This document shows, one piece after another, positions 63,998 through 64,000 of a stretch of DNA of 64,000 nucleotides. The DNA is from Balanoglossus misakiensis. Taxonomy: Eukaryota; Hemichordata. The notes beneath the pieces were generated by a model. It was not told where the DNA came from. It ran no database searches and saw nothing but the letters and a program-made list of their open reading frames with translations. Made by a program: the position numbers and the translations under genes. The DNA is taken from assembly GCA_040954595.2 (NCBI GenBank), contig CM082586.2, positions 2,232,001-2,296,000 on the forward strand, written 5' to 3'. How positions within the stretch are numbered: position 1 is the first letter of the stretch; every line of letters starts with the position of its first letter.

Positions 63998-64000
63998 TGG

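Overview
The window is animal nuclear DNA: GT-AG spliced exons of familiar metazoan genes sit in long AT-rich introns together with MITE-like elements, microsatellites and a very large satellite array. Gene structure and repeat content suggest a non-vertebrate, probably a marine invertebrate (a deuterostome such as a hemichordate, echinoderm or amphioxus, or a lophotrochozoan). I cannot name the species.

Layout. (1) 1-21534: no exon recognised, most likely intron 1 of the gene that follows. It holds a TGA/CAT microsatellite, a 347-bp fold-back MITE, a short MITE copy and several X-box-like palindromes. (2) 21535-32215, plus strand: a KCNQ (Kv7) voltage-gated potassium channel from S1 to its stop codon. 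The exons of 91, 127, 176, 129, 111, 96, 89, 221, 114, 199 and 580 bp join in one open frame of 643 codons plus stop. The first coding exon (N-terminus) is not found. The 96-bp exon for the end of S6 and the start of calmodulin-binding helix A is present twice in tandem (7a/7b), 69 bp apart, and the two copies differ by one amino acid. (3) 32639-33828: a 1184-bp PIF/Harbinger-like non-autonomous element in the KCNQ 3' flank. It carries the first AATAAA after the KCNQ stop. (4) 33829-37540: intergenic, nothing coding seen. (5) 37541-61427: about 24 kb of 87/88-bp satellite monomers. The left part runs in one orientation and the middle and right parts in the opposite one, so the whole is a giant inverted structure with matching edge units. 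It has three amplified subfamilies (A, B, C), higher-order repeats, and a micro-inversion subtype that completes a 28-bp palindrome. (6) 62903-63860, minus strand: the last three exons of a gamma-glutamyltransferase (glutathione hydrolase). The rest of that gene lies beyond the right edge.

KCNQ and GGT are convergent, and the satellite lies between their 3' ends. They have no known functional link. The least ordinary objects are the mirrored satellite with its micro-inverted monomers, the tandem KCNQ exon pair, and a set of strong RFX/X-box-like palindromes spread through the KCNQ locus.
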